Shown here: one piece after another, positions 14,762-20,891 of the stretch
How positions within the stretch are numbered: the stretch's first letter is position 1
How the letters are laid out: the number at the start of each line of letters is the position of its first letter
Assembly: GCA_016285215.1 (NCBI GenBank)
Contig: JAEEQI010000017.1
Span: 1-20,891 of the forward strand
Reading direction: 5' to 3'
Source: Bacteroidales bacterium
GTDB lineage: Bacteria > Bacteroidota > Bacteroidia > Bacteroidales > UBA932
DNA length: 20,891 nucleotides
Notes under the pieces: model-generated
Seen by the model: only the letters and a program-made list of their open reading frames with translations
What the model was told of the DNA's origin: nothing
The model's database searches: none
Translations under genes and position numbers: made by a program

Positions 14762-15688
14762 ATGAAAATTGTATTTTTAGATGCCATTTCTATGGGAGAC
14801 GTCTCCCTGGAAGAAATCGCCGCTCAGGGCGAGTTCACCTGTTATCAATCCTCTACGGCCGAAGAAGCCCGCGAGAGGGTGAAAGACGCCGATGTGGTGC
14901 TCTTGAACAAAGTGATTGTGGACCAGGCTTTCCTGGATGCCGCTCCCAAGCTCAAACTCGTTTGCGAAGCCGGAACCGGCATTAACAATATCAATGTAAA
15001 GCTTTGCGAAGAGAGGGGAGTGATTGTAAGAAACGTGGCCGGCTACTCTACGGATTCCGTGGCGCAGACGGCCTGGATGCATATCCTGAACCTCAGCGGC
15101 CGGGCTTTCCATTATCAGAACTTCGTTACCAGTGGCGCTTACAGCAAGAATCCCGTTCACGTGGATTTCGGCCATCCTTTTACGGAACTCGCCGGCAAGA
15201 CGCTGGGTATTGTGGGTATGGGTGCCATTGGCCAGAAAGTAGCCCAGATTGGCAAAGCCTTTGGGATGGAGGTTATTTATTACTCCACCTCCGGTACCGG
15301 TCACTGCAAAGACTATCCCTGCGTGAGCCTGGAAGAACTTCTGAAGCGTTCAGACGTGATTTCCATCCACGCTCCCTATAATGAAAGAACCGCCGGCCTC
15401 ATTGGCTACGAGCAGCTCAAGCAGATGAAACGCACGGCCATTCTGGTCAATACCGGCCGCGGTGGCATTGCCGTAGAGGCAGACCTGGCGCGGGCCCTGG
15501 ATGAAGGCCTCATTGCCGGCGCCGCCCTGGATGTCTATGTAAAGGAACCGCTTCCTGCCGACAATCCGCTTTTGCACCTGGTGCATCCCGAGCGCCTGCT
15601 CTTCTCGCCCCACATTGCGTGGTACTCCAGCGAGGCAAGAGCCCGGCTGGCTCACGAAATGGCAGAAAATATTAAGAGGGGCTGGTAA
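14762..15688 (+). CDS. D-2-hydroxyacid dehydrogenase (glycerate dehydrogenase/hydroxypyruvate reductase-like)
   Basis: The 308-residue NAD(P)-dependent enzyme reduces a 2-oxoacid to a D-2-hydroxyacid. The Rossmann motif is GMGAIG at residues 152-157. The catalytic triad is complete: Arg233 in NTGRGG, Glu262 in VKEPLP and His284 in SPHIAW. The substrate-binding loop EAGTGINNINV (69-79) is of the glycerate dehydrogenase/hydroxypyruvate reductase kind, making hydroxypyruvate or glyoxylate a likely substrate; D-lactate or phosphoglycerate dehydrogenase cannot be excluded, though the regulatory domain of long SerA forms is missing. It follows a G/C-rich repeat and an A/T-rich stretch, and ends in a terminator that includes its stop codon. 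It appears monocistronic. Confidence 0.9.
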   Translation: MKIVFLDAISMGDVSLEEIAAQGEFTCYQSSTAEEARERVKDADVVLLNKVIVDQAFLDAAPKLKLVCEAGTGINNINVKLCEERGVIVRNVAGYSTDSVAQTAWMHILNLSGRAFHYQNFVTSGAYSKNPVHVDFGHPFTELAGKTLGIVGMGAIGQKVAQIGKAFGMEVIYYSTSGTGHCKDYPCVSLEELLKRSDVISIHAPYNERTAGLIGYEQLKQMKRTAILVNTGRGGIAVEADLARALDEGLIAGAALDVYVKEPLPADNPLLHLVHPERLLFSPHIAWYSSEARARLAHEMAENIKRGW

Positions 15689-15706
15689 GAGCCCCTCTTT
15701 CTGTTT
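15675..15706 (+). terminator. Terminator overlapping the dehydrogenase stop codon
   Basis: AGAGGGGCT (15675-15683), six-base loop, AGCCCCTCT (15690-15698), then TTCTGTTT: a perfect 9-bp stem whose loop contains the TAA stop. On the other strand the stem is followed by TAATATTTT, so it may also end the convergent lipoprotein operon. Confidence 0.88.
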
Positions 15707-15730
15707 AACTAATTCAAACTTGTATCTACG

Positions 15731-16420
15731 CTAGTCTTTCTTCTTGGTTTCAATATTGGCAAAACCGCTCTTTCTGATGTTGGTGTGCTCGACTTCCAGT
15801 TCGCTGGCGTCAATGTCTCCGGCACCGGAAACACTCAGGTTGGCGGTATGGGCCTTACCGGACAGATCCACGTCACCGGCACCGTTCACGCTCACATTGA
15901 GGGTCTCAACGTCCAGGTCGCTGGCGTCAATGTCACCGGCACCATTTACCGTAAAGGTGAGGGAAGGAACCTTGATGGAAGAAACTTCAAAGTCTCCGGC
16001 TCCGTTAACCTGTACGTCCAGGTCTTTGTCTGATTTGTAGTTGAAGATCTCTGCATCGGCGGCGCCGTTTACCAGGAGTGTTTCCAGGCAGGGGAGAGTA
16101 ACGTACACCTTGAAGGTCTTTGCCACAATCTGAACATTGTCCTTGGATTTGAGCAGGAGCGTTCCATCCTTTACTTCATAGTCCAGATACTGGAAGACTT
16201 CTTCGTTGGCCTTGACACTTACCGAATAGTCCTCACCCTGGGTAATGGTGATATCGGAAGATCCGTTGATGGTAATGCCGCTGAAGCCGGACAGGTCAAA
16301 GGACTTGGTGGTTTCGGGGCCCTTGCAGACCACTTTCTTGCCGTTGCCCAGGCCATTGAAGCTGAAGGTGCAGCTGCAGGTGAGGGCCAGCGTGCAAAGG
16401 GCAATCAATACTTTCTTCAT
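15731..16420 (-). CDS. DUF2807 (head GIN domain) lipoprotein
   Basis: The 229-residue protein has a lipoprotein signal MKKVLIALCTLALTCSC with the lipobox cysteine at residue 17, so it is probably anchored in the envelope. The rest is a DUF2807 beta-roll with recurring turns: INGSSDITI, VNGAADAEI, VNGAGDFEV, VNGAGDIDA, VNGAGDVDL and VSGAGDIDA, spaced about 17-20 residues. At DNA level an identical 17-base stretch starting TCGCTGGCG recurs 117 bases apart (15801 and 15918), suggesting growth by internal duplication. It is the last gene of the GntR/ABC operon, six bases after the regulator gene. The domain's function is not settled; co-transcription with an ABC exporter suggests an envelope-stress or surface role (inference). 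Confidence 0.88.
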   Translation of the reverse strand: MKKVLIALCTLALTCSCTFSFNGLGNGKKVVCKGPETTKSFDLSGFSGITINGSSDITITQGEDYSVSVKANEEVFQYLDYEVKDGTLLLKSKDNVQIVAKTFKVYVTLPCLETLLVNGAADAEIFNYKSDKDLDVQVNGAGDFEVSSIKVPSLTFTVNGAGDIDASDLDVETLNVSVNGAGDVDLSGKAHTANLSVSGAGDIDASELEVEHTNIRKSGFANIETKKKD

Positions 16421-16425
16421 GTTCG

Positions 16426-16764
16426 TTATTTTTTAAATATACTTGCATCCAATCCCAGAAGCTCCATTTTGCGGAGGATGGCCGGGACTTCTTTTTCCAG
16501 GAATTCGGCCTTCTGGGCCTCCTGGATCTTTTCGCGGGCTTCGGCCGATACAAAGTATCCGATACCGCGTTTGTTGTAGATGATGCCGTCGACTGTGAGT
16601 TTCTCGTAAACGCGCATGACGGTATTGGGGTTCACCCCAATCTCTGCGCCATATTCGCGGACCGACGGGATTCTGTCATCGGCCTTCAGCTGGCCCGACA
16701 GGATGTTCTCTGCGAACACGTCGGCTATCTGGAGGTAGATGGGTTTTTCTCCGTGAAAGTCCAT
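16426..16764 (-). CDS. GntR-family transcriptional regulator, YtrA type
   Basis: This 112-residue DNA-binding protein has a winged helix at residues 8-72: PIYLQIADVFAENILSGQLK, then the recognition region IPSVREYGAEIGVNPNTVMRVYEKL and the wing GIIYNKRGIGYFV. The C-terminal tail is only about 40 helical residues, too short for an effector domain of the FadR or HutC kind, which matches the YtrA subfamily. YtrA-type repressors usually sit in operons with ABC transporter genes and bind their own promoter. Here it is third in such an operon, four bases after the permease gene, and a matching palindrome lies at the operon promoter (18438-18459). The ligand or signal is unknown. Confidence 0.93.
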   Translation of the reverse strand: MDFHGEKPIYLQIADVFAENILSGQLKADDRIPSVREYGAEIGVNPNTVMRVYEKLTVDGIIYNKRGIGYFVSAEAREKIQEAQKAEFLEKEVPAILRKMELLGLDASIFKK

Positions 16765-16768
16765 AATA

Positions 16769-17599
16769 TTAGTGCTTTAAGGTTTTGATTCTATAGAAGA
16801 TACCGCCGGCCAGAAGGATGGCAAAGGTGCCAGCATAGATGGTAACCATATTGATGGTATGGCGGATGAATTGCTCGGCTTGTGCAAAATCTTCTATATC
16901 AATGTAGCCCTGGATACCCAGCCAAGCGCTGATGCTGGAGCCCACGATGGAAATGCCAAAGAGAACCAAAAAGGCGTAAAGCAGCTTGTAACGCTTGAAA
17001 GTAACGCCGCAGCACAGGAAATAGAGGAAGTTGCAGCAGAATCCCACCAGGTAAGGCACAACCATAAAACCGAGACTCCAGGTGGTGGTGTATTCTTCGT
17101 TGGCAAGGGACAGACTGCTCTGGAGCTTCTCGAAGGCGTGCACAGCGTTGGTGATGAGCATTTCCCCATATGTAGGATCTACCAGGCTCAGGAGGCAATC
17201 CGTTGCGGTATAGACCACGATAAAGGATACCGGAATCACCAAGAGGGTCATCAGAATCATAGAGACCCATTTTTCAAAGGCCGAAGCGGGAATCATCAGC
17301 CAGGCGGAACCTTTCTTCCGGTTGGTGATGTAGCCGTAGGTACGAATCTGATAGAGCTCCAGGGCTACGGAGGCCAGGATAAAGACCACCAGTCTTCCGG
17401 CAAAGCCGGGGGCCTGCCAGACGCCGTGTCCATTTGAGATGGTGCTGGCAAGGGCGTTGAAGCCGATACCCAGTACATAGAAGATGACGCCGGCGAAGCC
17501 AATCATAATGGCGGCCTTTACGTGTATGCGCAGCGTCTGCGTAAGGTCGTATTTGAAATAGGTAAAGAAACGTTTACCGTTGAAAACTTCTGACTGCAT
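16769..17599 (-). CDS. ABC transporter permease-like membrane protein
   Basis: The 276-residue integral membrane protein has about six hydrophobic segments, near residues 28-50, 66-85, 110-135, 170-195, 200-222 and 245-270. I do not recognise a specific family. It follows the ATPase gene after four bases and precedes the GntR gene by four, so it is the likely membrane partner of the ATPase. The frame opens at 17650, but that start would overlap the ATPase gene, so the ATG at 17599 (MQSEVFNGKRF) is chosen. A large polar part lies between segments three and four. With no substrate-binding protein gene nearby, export or self-resistance is more likely than import (inference). Confidence 0.8.
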   Translation of the reverse strand: MQSEVFNGKRFFTYFKYDLTQTLRIHVKAAIMIGFAGVIFYVLGIGFNALASTISNGHGVWQAPGFAGRLVVFILASVALELYQIRTYGYITNRKKGSAWLMIPASAFEKWVSMILMTLLVIPVSFIVVYTATDCLLSLVDPTYGEMLITNAVHAFEKLQSSLSLANEEYTTTWSLGFMVVPYLVGFCCNFLYFLCCGVTFKRYKLLYAFLVLFGISIVGSSISAWLGIQGYIDIEDFAQAEQFIRHTINMVTIYAGTFAILLAGGIFYRIKTLKH

Positions 17600-17603
17600 A
17601 ATA

Positions 17604-18428
17604 CTACTGGAATAAGGCTTTGACAATATCTTTGTGAGAATGCACGGCATTGAAGAGGGCTTCCAGGTTTACCTTGGACTCTTCGCCGGTGGTGTTGGGA
17701 TACACCTGGATGGCGCCGGAAGGCGTTTGTTCCAGATAGAGGGCATCGGCCTTGATGTTGGAGCCGTAATCGAAGAAAAGCTTCTGGGTAATGGTCTCCA
17801 GGCTGGCGTTCAGGAGCACCTGCTCTTTGTCCAGGATGATGATGGGGTCGATGATTTCTTCCAGATCACGGACCTGGTGGGTGGAGATGATAATGGCGCT
17901 TTCCTCGCAGGTGTACTTCATAATGGCCTTGCGGAACTGGGCCTTGGAGGGGATATCCAGACCGTTGGTGGGCTCGTCCATATAGTAGTAACGGGCGTTG
18001 CAGGCCAGGGCAAAGGCAATCCAGGTCTTTTTGAGCTGACCGGTGCTCATAGAGTCCATACGCTGCAGGGAATCTACCTCAAACTCCAGGAGGATGGTGA
18101 GGTACTTGTTAAGGTCGAACTTGGGCCAGAGGGCGCCCTGCTCCTTACCAAAGTCAATGGCTTTGGCGTGAAGGCCGCTTACTTCGTCGGGGAGGTAGAA
18201 TTGCTCTGCCAGGAGGGAAGGCTGGCGGTCAAAAGGATGGCGGCCATCGGTTTCGATAACGCCGGTCTGGGGCTTTTTGAGGCCGCAGAGGAGGGTGAGA
18301 AGGGTGGTTTTACCTACGCCATTCTCTCCAAGGAGGCCGTAAATGTTGCCTCCCTTGAGCTCCATAGTGATGTTGTTGAGCACTCTCTTGGAGCCGTAAC
18401 TGAAGGATAAGTCTTGGACGCTAATCAT
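17604..18428 (-). CDS. ABC transporter ATP-binding protein
   Basis: The 274-residue ATPase powers the adjacent permease. From the ATG at 18428 (MISVQDLSFSYG), Walker A is GENGVGKTT (34-42), the signature is a divergent MSTGQLKK (127-134) instead of LSGGQ, Walker B is YYYMDEP (147-153) and the switch histidine is His184 in ISTHQ. It resembles the YtrB/CcmA-like exporter ATPases found with YtrA regulators. The last 60 residues are an extra domain without a recognised fold. The frame opens at 18464, upstream of the likely transcription start, so the internal ATG is preferred. It is the first gene of a four-gene operon with gaps of four to six bases. Confidence 0.93.
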   Translation of the reverse strand: MISVQDLSFSYGSKRVLNNITMELKGGNIYGLLGENGVGKTTLLTLLCGLKKPQTGVIETDGRHPFDRQPSLLAEQFYLPDEVSGLHAKAIDFGKEQGALWPKFDLNKYLTILLEFEVDSLQRMDSMSTGQLKKTWIAFALACNARYYYMDEPTNGLDIPSKAQFRKAIMKYTCEESAIIISTHQVRDLEEIIDPIIILDKEQVLLNASLETITQKLFFDYGSNIKADALYLEQTPSGAIQVYPNTTGEESKVNLEALFNAVHSHKDIVKALFQ

Positions 18429-18437
18429 ATCTTTGCG

Positions 18438-18459
18438 GTGTATTAGTTCATTAGTACAC
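18438..18459. promoter_or_regulatory. Candidate GntR (YtrA-type) operator
   Basis: A 22-base imperfect palindrome, with left half GTGTATTAGTT and right half CATTAGTACAC; 16 of 22 positions are symmetric, including the GTGTA/TACAC ends. It lies just downstream of the -7 box, over the expected transcription start of the ABC operon, which suits repression by the operon's own GntR protein. Confidence 0.65.
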
Positions 18460-18461
18460 TG

Positions 18462-18492
18462 CAAAGGTAAGAAGAAAAATCAAATCTCCAAA
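18462..18492 (-). promoter_or_regulatory. Promoter of the ABC-GntR-lipoprotein operon
   Basis: On the - strand TTTG (18492-18489) is followed after 19 bases by TACCTTTG (18469-18462), an exact match to the Bacteroidota pattern. The ATPase start at 18428 is 33 bases further on. Confidence 0.8.
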
Positions 18493-18499
18493 AAAAAAT

Positions 18500-18940
18500 T
18501 CACTTTTTTCGCCATTCATCGGGAGTCAACCCCGTATGCTGCTTGAAACTGTGGGCGAAATTGCTGCGGTCCGAGATTCCGACGCGGCGGCTGATGGTAG
18601 AAATGGAGGTCTCCGGCTCTGCTTTCATCTGCTCCATAGCGTCCTGGAGCCGCAGCCGGGTACGAAAGGCGCGGAGGTCATCTCCCTGCGCCAGAAAATA
18701 CCTATATATAATAGGGTAGGGAAGGCCGATGTTTTCCGCCGTCTCCGCCAGGGTTTTGTGGGGAAGGCGGTATCCCTTGGCCTGGACCCAGGCGTCCAGT
18801 GCCCGGGCCACCCTTTCCTCCTTCTCCGGAGAAAGCTGTTTGGGCTCAGGCGGGGGACAGAAAGAAGAAGGAGCCTGCTCTCTTTTGGGGAACAGGCTCC
18901 TGAAGTAATCTTTAAGGGATTGCTTACCAGCCCAGGACAT
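18500..18940 (-). CDS. AraC-family transcriptional regulator, short form
   Basis: This 146-residue protein has an AraC/XylS DNA-binding domain in its C-terminal 100 residues. The first helix-turn-helix is in LAETAENIGLPYPIIYRYF and the second is ISTISRRVGISDRSNFAHSFKQHTGLTPDEWRKK at the C-terminus, with the typical F-K-G-P(D) pattern. The N-terminal 40 residues are charged and proline-rich and too short for a sensor domain, so no ligand can be proposed. The ATG at 18940 lies 17 bases inside the deoxyhypusine-synthase-like gene, so the two are probably co-transcribed. The stop is eight bases from the -33 box of the ABC operon promoter. Targets are unknown. Confidence 0.85.
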   Translation of the reverse strand: MSWAGKQSLKDYFRSLFPKREQAPSSFCPPPEPKQLSPEKEERVARALDAWVQAKGYRLPHKTLAETAENIGLPYPIIYRYFLAQGDDLRAFRTRLRLQDAMEQMKAEPETSISTISRRVGISDRSNFAHSFKQHTGLTPDEWRKK

Positions 18941-19898
18941 AGGCGAAAATGAGCGGTGCTACGATGGTAGCATCGGATTCCACGATGAACTTGGGCGTAT
19001 CGGGTGCCAGCTTGCCCCAGGTGATTTTCTCGTTGGGGACGGCGCCGGAGTAAGAACCGTAGGAAGTGGTGGAGTCGGAGATCTGGCAGAAATAGGCCCA
19101 CAGCGGGGTACCGGTCCAGCCCAGATCCTGTTCCATCATAGGAACGCAGCAGATGGGGAAGTCACCGGCGGTGCCGCCGCCAATCTGGAAGAAGCCAACG
19201 CCAGCGCCCTGGCTGTTCTTCTTGTACCAGTCTACCAGGAACATCATAACCTCTACACCCTGGATGACCATGTGGGGGTCATACTCACCGCGAATCACGT
19301 GGGCGGTGAAGATGTTACCGGTGGTGCAGTCTTCCCAGGCGGGGCAGATAATGGGGATGTTCTTTTCGCAGGCGGCTACTACCCAGCTGTCCTTGGGGTC
19401 AATCTCGTAGTACTGCTTGAGGACACCGCTGCGGATCATCTGATAGATGAACTCGTAGGGGAGGTATCTCTTGCCTTCGGCCTTGGCCTTGTCCCAAACC
19501 TCTACCAGGTGCTTCTCCAGACGGCGGAAAGCTTCCTCTTCCGGGATGCAGGTGTCCGTAACACGGTTGTAGTGGTTGTCCAGGAGTTCCTGCTCCTGCT
19601 TGGGGGTAAGATCACGGTAACCGGGAACCCTGTAGTAGTGGCTGTGGGCCACGAGGTTCATAATATCTTCCTCCAGGTTGTTGGCGCTGCAGCAAACAAA
19701 GGCAATCTTGTCCTGGCGAATCATTTCTGCCAGGGAGAGGCCCAGTTCTGCGGTACTCATGGCTCCGGCCATAGCCAGAAACATTTTGCCACCCTTGTTC
19801 AGAAGGTCTTCATAGGCTTTTGCAGCATCTACCAGGGCTGCGGAATTGAAGTGACGGTAGTGATGGGTAATGAATTGAGAGATAGGTCCCTTTTCCAT
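18924..19898 (-). CDS. Deoxyhypusine synthase family protein (probable polyamine aminobutyltransferase)
   Basis: The 324-residue protein belongs to the deoxyhypusine synthase family. The C-terminal VPNEKITWGKLAPDTPKFIVESDATIVAPL matches the active-site region, with Lys296 in WGK equivalent to the lysine that carries the aminobutyl intermediate. GFFQIGGGTAGDFPICC is the NAD-binding glycine loop, and MFLAMAGAMSTAELG the N-terminal conserved segment. Bacteria lack eIF5A, so the true acceptor is probably a polyamine, as in homospermidine synthesis; this is family knowledge plus inference. The ATG at 19898 fits known N-termini (MEKGPISQFITHHYRHFN). An AraC-type gene overlaps its end by 17 bases, and a methyltransferase gene diverges upstream. 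Confidence 0.88.
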   Translation of the reverse strand: MEKGPISQFITHHYRHFNSAALVDAAKAYEDLLNKGGKMFLAMAGAMSTAELGLSLAEMIRQDKIAFVCCSANNLEEDIMNLVAHSHYYRVPGYRDLTPKQEQELLDNHYNRVTDTCIPEEEAFRRLEKHLVEVWDKAKAEGKRYLPYEFIYQMIRSGVLKQYYEIDPKDSWVVAACEKNIPIICPAWEDCTTGNIFTAHVIRGEYDPHMVIQGVEVMMFLVDWYKKNSQGAGVGFFQIGGGTAGDFPICCVPMMEQDLGWTGTPLWAYFCQISDSTTSYGSYSGAVPNEKITWGKLAPDTPKFIVESDATIVAPLIFAYVLGW

Positions 19899-19956
19899 TT
19901 TTTTACAGCTTACCGCGGGCGAAGCCAGTCTGTGACTTCCAACCAGCAGATTTGTG

Positions 19957-19964
19957 CAAAATTA
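19957..19964 (-). promoter_or_regulatory. Candidate -7 box of the deoxyhypusine-synthase-like gene
   Basis: On the - strand this reads TAATTTTG, an exact TAnnTTTG match, 58 bases upstream of the ATG at 19898. No good -33 box was found at the usual spacing. Confidence 0.5.
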
Positions 19965-19985
19965 GGAAAAAAACTCGAGAAACGC

Positions 19986-19993
19986 TATATTTG
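19986..19993 (+). promoter_or_regulatory. Candidate -7 box of the methyltransferase gene
   Basis: TATATTTG fits TAnnTTTG exactly and lies 17 bases before the ATG at 20011, the same spacing as at the acyltransferase gene. The -33 region is weak. It is back to back with the - strand box, so the 112-base gap is a divergent promoter region. Confidence 0.6.
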
Positions 19994-20010
19994 CAAATTA
20001 TTTTGTGTGT

Positions 20011-20891
20011 ATGAACCTATTTCCTAACATTGAGAAAGCATATACCCGCGAACATCTGAATGCCCGGGAGGCCCAGCGAATGGCAGAATTCATCGCTTTC
20101 GGCCCCGTTGTCTTTCAGGTGAGCCGGCTTATGATCAAGTTCGGAATTCTGGATCGTCTTCGTGAAAAGGCCATGACTTTGCCTCAGATTGCAGAAGCAG
20201 CCGGCCTCAGCGAATACGCCGCCAAGGTTCTCATGGAAGCCTCTTTGTCCATCGGCACGGTTACCATAGATCCCGAGAAGGATGAATATCATCTGACCAA
20301 TGTGGGCTGGTTCCTGCTAACGGACAAGTCTATCCGTGTCAATATAGATTTTAACCACGATGTAAACTATGAAGGTTTCTTCCGTTTGGAAGAGGCCCTG
20401 AAAGAGGGAAGACCGGCCGGTCTGACTCACTTCGGTTCGTGGCCTACCATCTATGAAGGTTTATCCTCCCTGCCCCCTCAGGTACAGGCGAGTTGGTTCG
20501 GCTTTGATCATTATTATTCCGACCTTTCTTTCGCGGAGGCCCTTCCCATCGTATTTGCCGGCAAGCCCCGTCGCATCATGGACGTAGGCGGCAATACGGG
20601 CCGATTCTCTCAGCAGTGCGTCGCGTATGACCCGGATGTGGAGATGACCATCGTGGACCTGCCTCAGCAGATCGGCCTTATGAAGGAAGCGGTGAAAGAA
20701 GACCCTAACGCAGGGCGGATCCATGGATATGGCACCAATCTGCTGGACCTCTCCAATGAATTCCCGGAAGCCGTGCATCCGGACGTGATTTGGATGAGCC
20801 AGTTCCTGGATTGCTTCAGCGAGCCTCAGATCCTGAGTATCCTGCAGCGGGCGGCCCGGATCATGGACGGCCATACGCGTCTGATGATCAT
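20011..20891 (+). CDS. SAM-dependent methyltransferase, 3' end outside window
   Basis: An open frame of at least 293 codons runs off the right edge without a stop. The N-terminal 100 residues look like the winged-helix dimerisation domain of class I O-methyltransferases (VSRLMIKFGILDRLREKAMTLPQIAEAAGLSEYAAKVLMEA). The SAM-binding motif I is MDVGGNTGRFS at residues 190-200, and an acidic VDLP (215-218) follows the second strand. VIWMSQFLDCFSEPQILSIL matches the typical post-motif region. The substrate cannot be told; such proteins act on small molecules and on hydroxylated aromatics or polyketides. The start follows a -7 box at a short leader distance. The remainder is outside the window, so completeness cannot be judged. 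Confidence 0.85.
   Translation, partial: MNLFPNIEKAYTREHLNAREAQRMAEFIAFGPVVFQVSRLMIKFGILDRLREKAMTLPQIAEAAGLSEYAAKVLMEASLSIGTVTIDPEKDEYHLTNVGWFLLTDKSIRVNIDFNHDVNYEGFFRLEEALKEGRPAGLTHFGSWPTIYEGLSSLPPQVQASWFGFDHYYSDLSFAEALPIVFAGKPRRIMDVGGNTGRFSQQCVAYDPDVEMTIVDLPQQIGLMKEAVKEDPNAGRIHGYGTNLLDLSNEFPEAVHPDVIWMSQFLDCFSEPQILSILQRAARIMDGHTRLMI

Overview
The window looks like a chromosomal segment of a member of the Bacteroidales. It carries Bacteroidota-typical families (DUF4301, DUF4954, DUF3108, a DUF2807 lipoprotein, eukaryote-type NADP isocitrate dehydrogenase). Several upstream regions hold the Bacteroidota promoter pattern TTTG, about 18-20 nt, TAnnTTTG, and few genes have Shine-Dalgarno sites. 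The genus cannot be fixed; the G+C-rich, strongly biased codons would fit an uncultured gut or rumen lineage (inference). No transposase, phage gene, CRISPR array, tRNA or rRNA was seen.

Region 1 (48-12654, + strand) is a citrate-metabolism block. After a DUF4301 gene comes citD-citE-citF-citX, then a DUF4954 beta-helix protein and a DUF3108 exported protein, then a citC::citG fusion, aconitase and NADP-isocitrate dehydrogenase. Most junctions overlap by 1-35 bases. The block encodes all parts of citrate lyase (gamma, beta and alpha subunits, prosthetic-group synthesis and transfer, acetylation) plus the two enzymes that link citrate to 2-oxoglutarate. Citrate synthase, a citrate transporter and oxaloacetate decarboxylase are absent from the window. 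A hairpin with a T-tract ends the block at about 12770.

Region 2 (12768-15706) holds a condensation/alcohol-acetyltransferase-like protein with a clear promoter, a convergent unrecognised gene, and a D-2-hydroxyacid dehydrogenase that ends in a terminator overlapping its stop codon. Region 3 (15731-18492, - strand) is a four-gene operon: ABC ATPase, ABC permease, YtrA-type GntR repressor and DUF2807 lipoprotein. A near-ideal promoter and a 22-bp palindromic candidate operator precede it. Region 4 (18500-20891) has a deoxyhypusine-synthase-family gene overlapping an AraC-type regulator on the - strand, and a divergent SAM-dependent methyltransferase cut by the window end.

The most unusual signal is inside coding sequence. 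citX carries an in-frame extra segment built around a 55-nt near-perfect palindrome. The flank of that palindrome shares a 31-33 bp repeat with an in-frame loop of the citC part of the citC::citG gene about 3.6 kb away. This resembles, in principle, the protein-coding palindromic elements known from Rickettsia.
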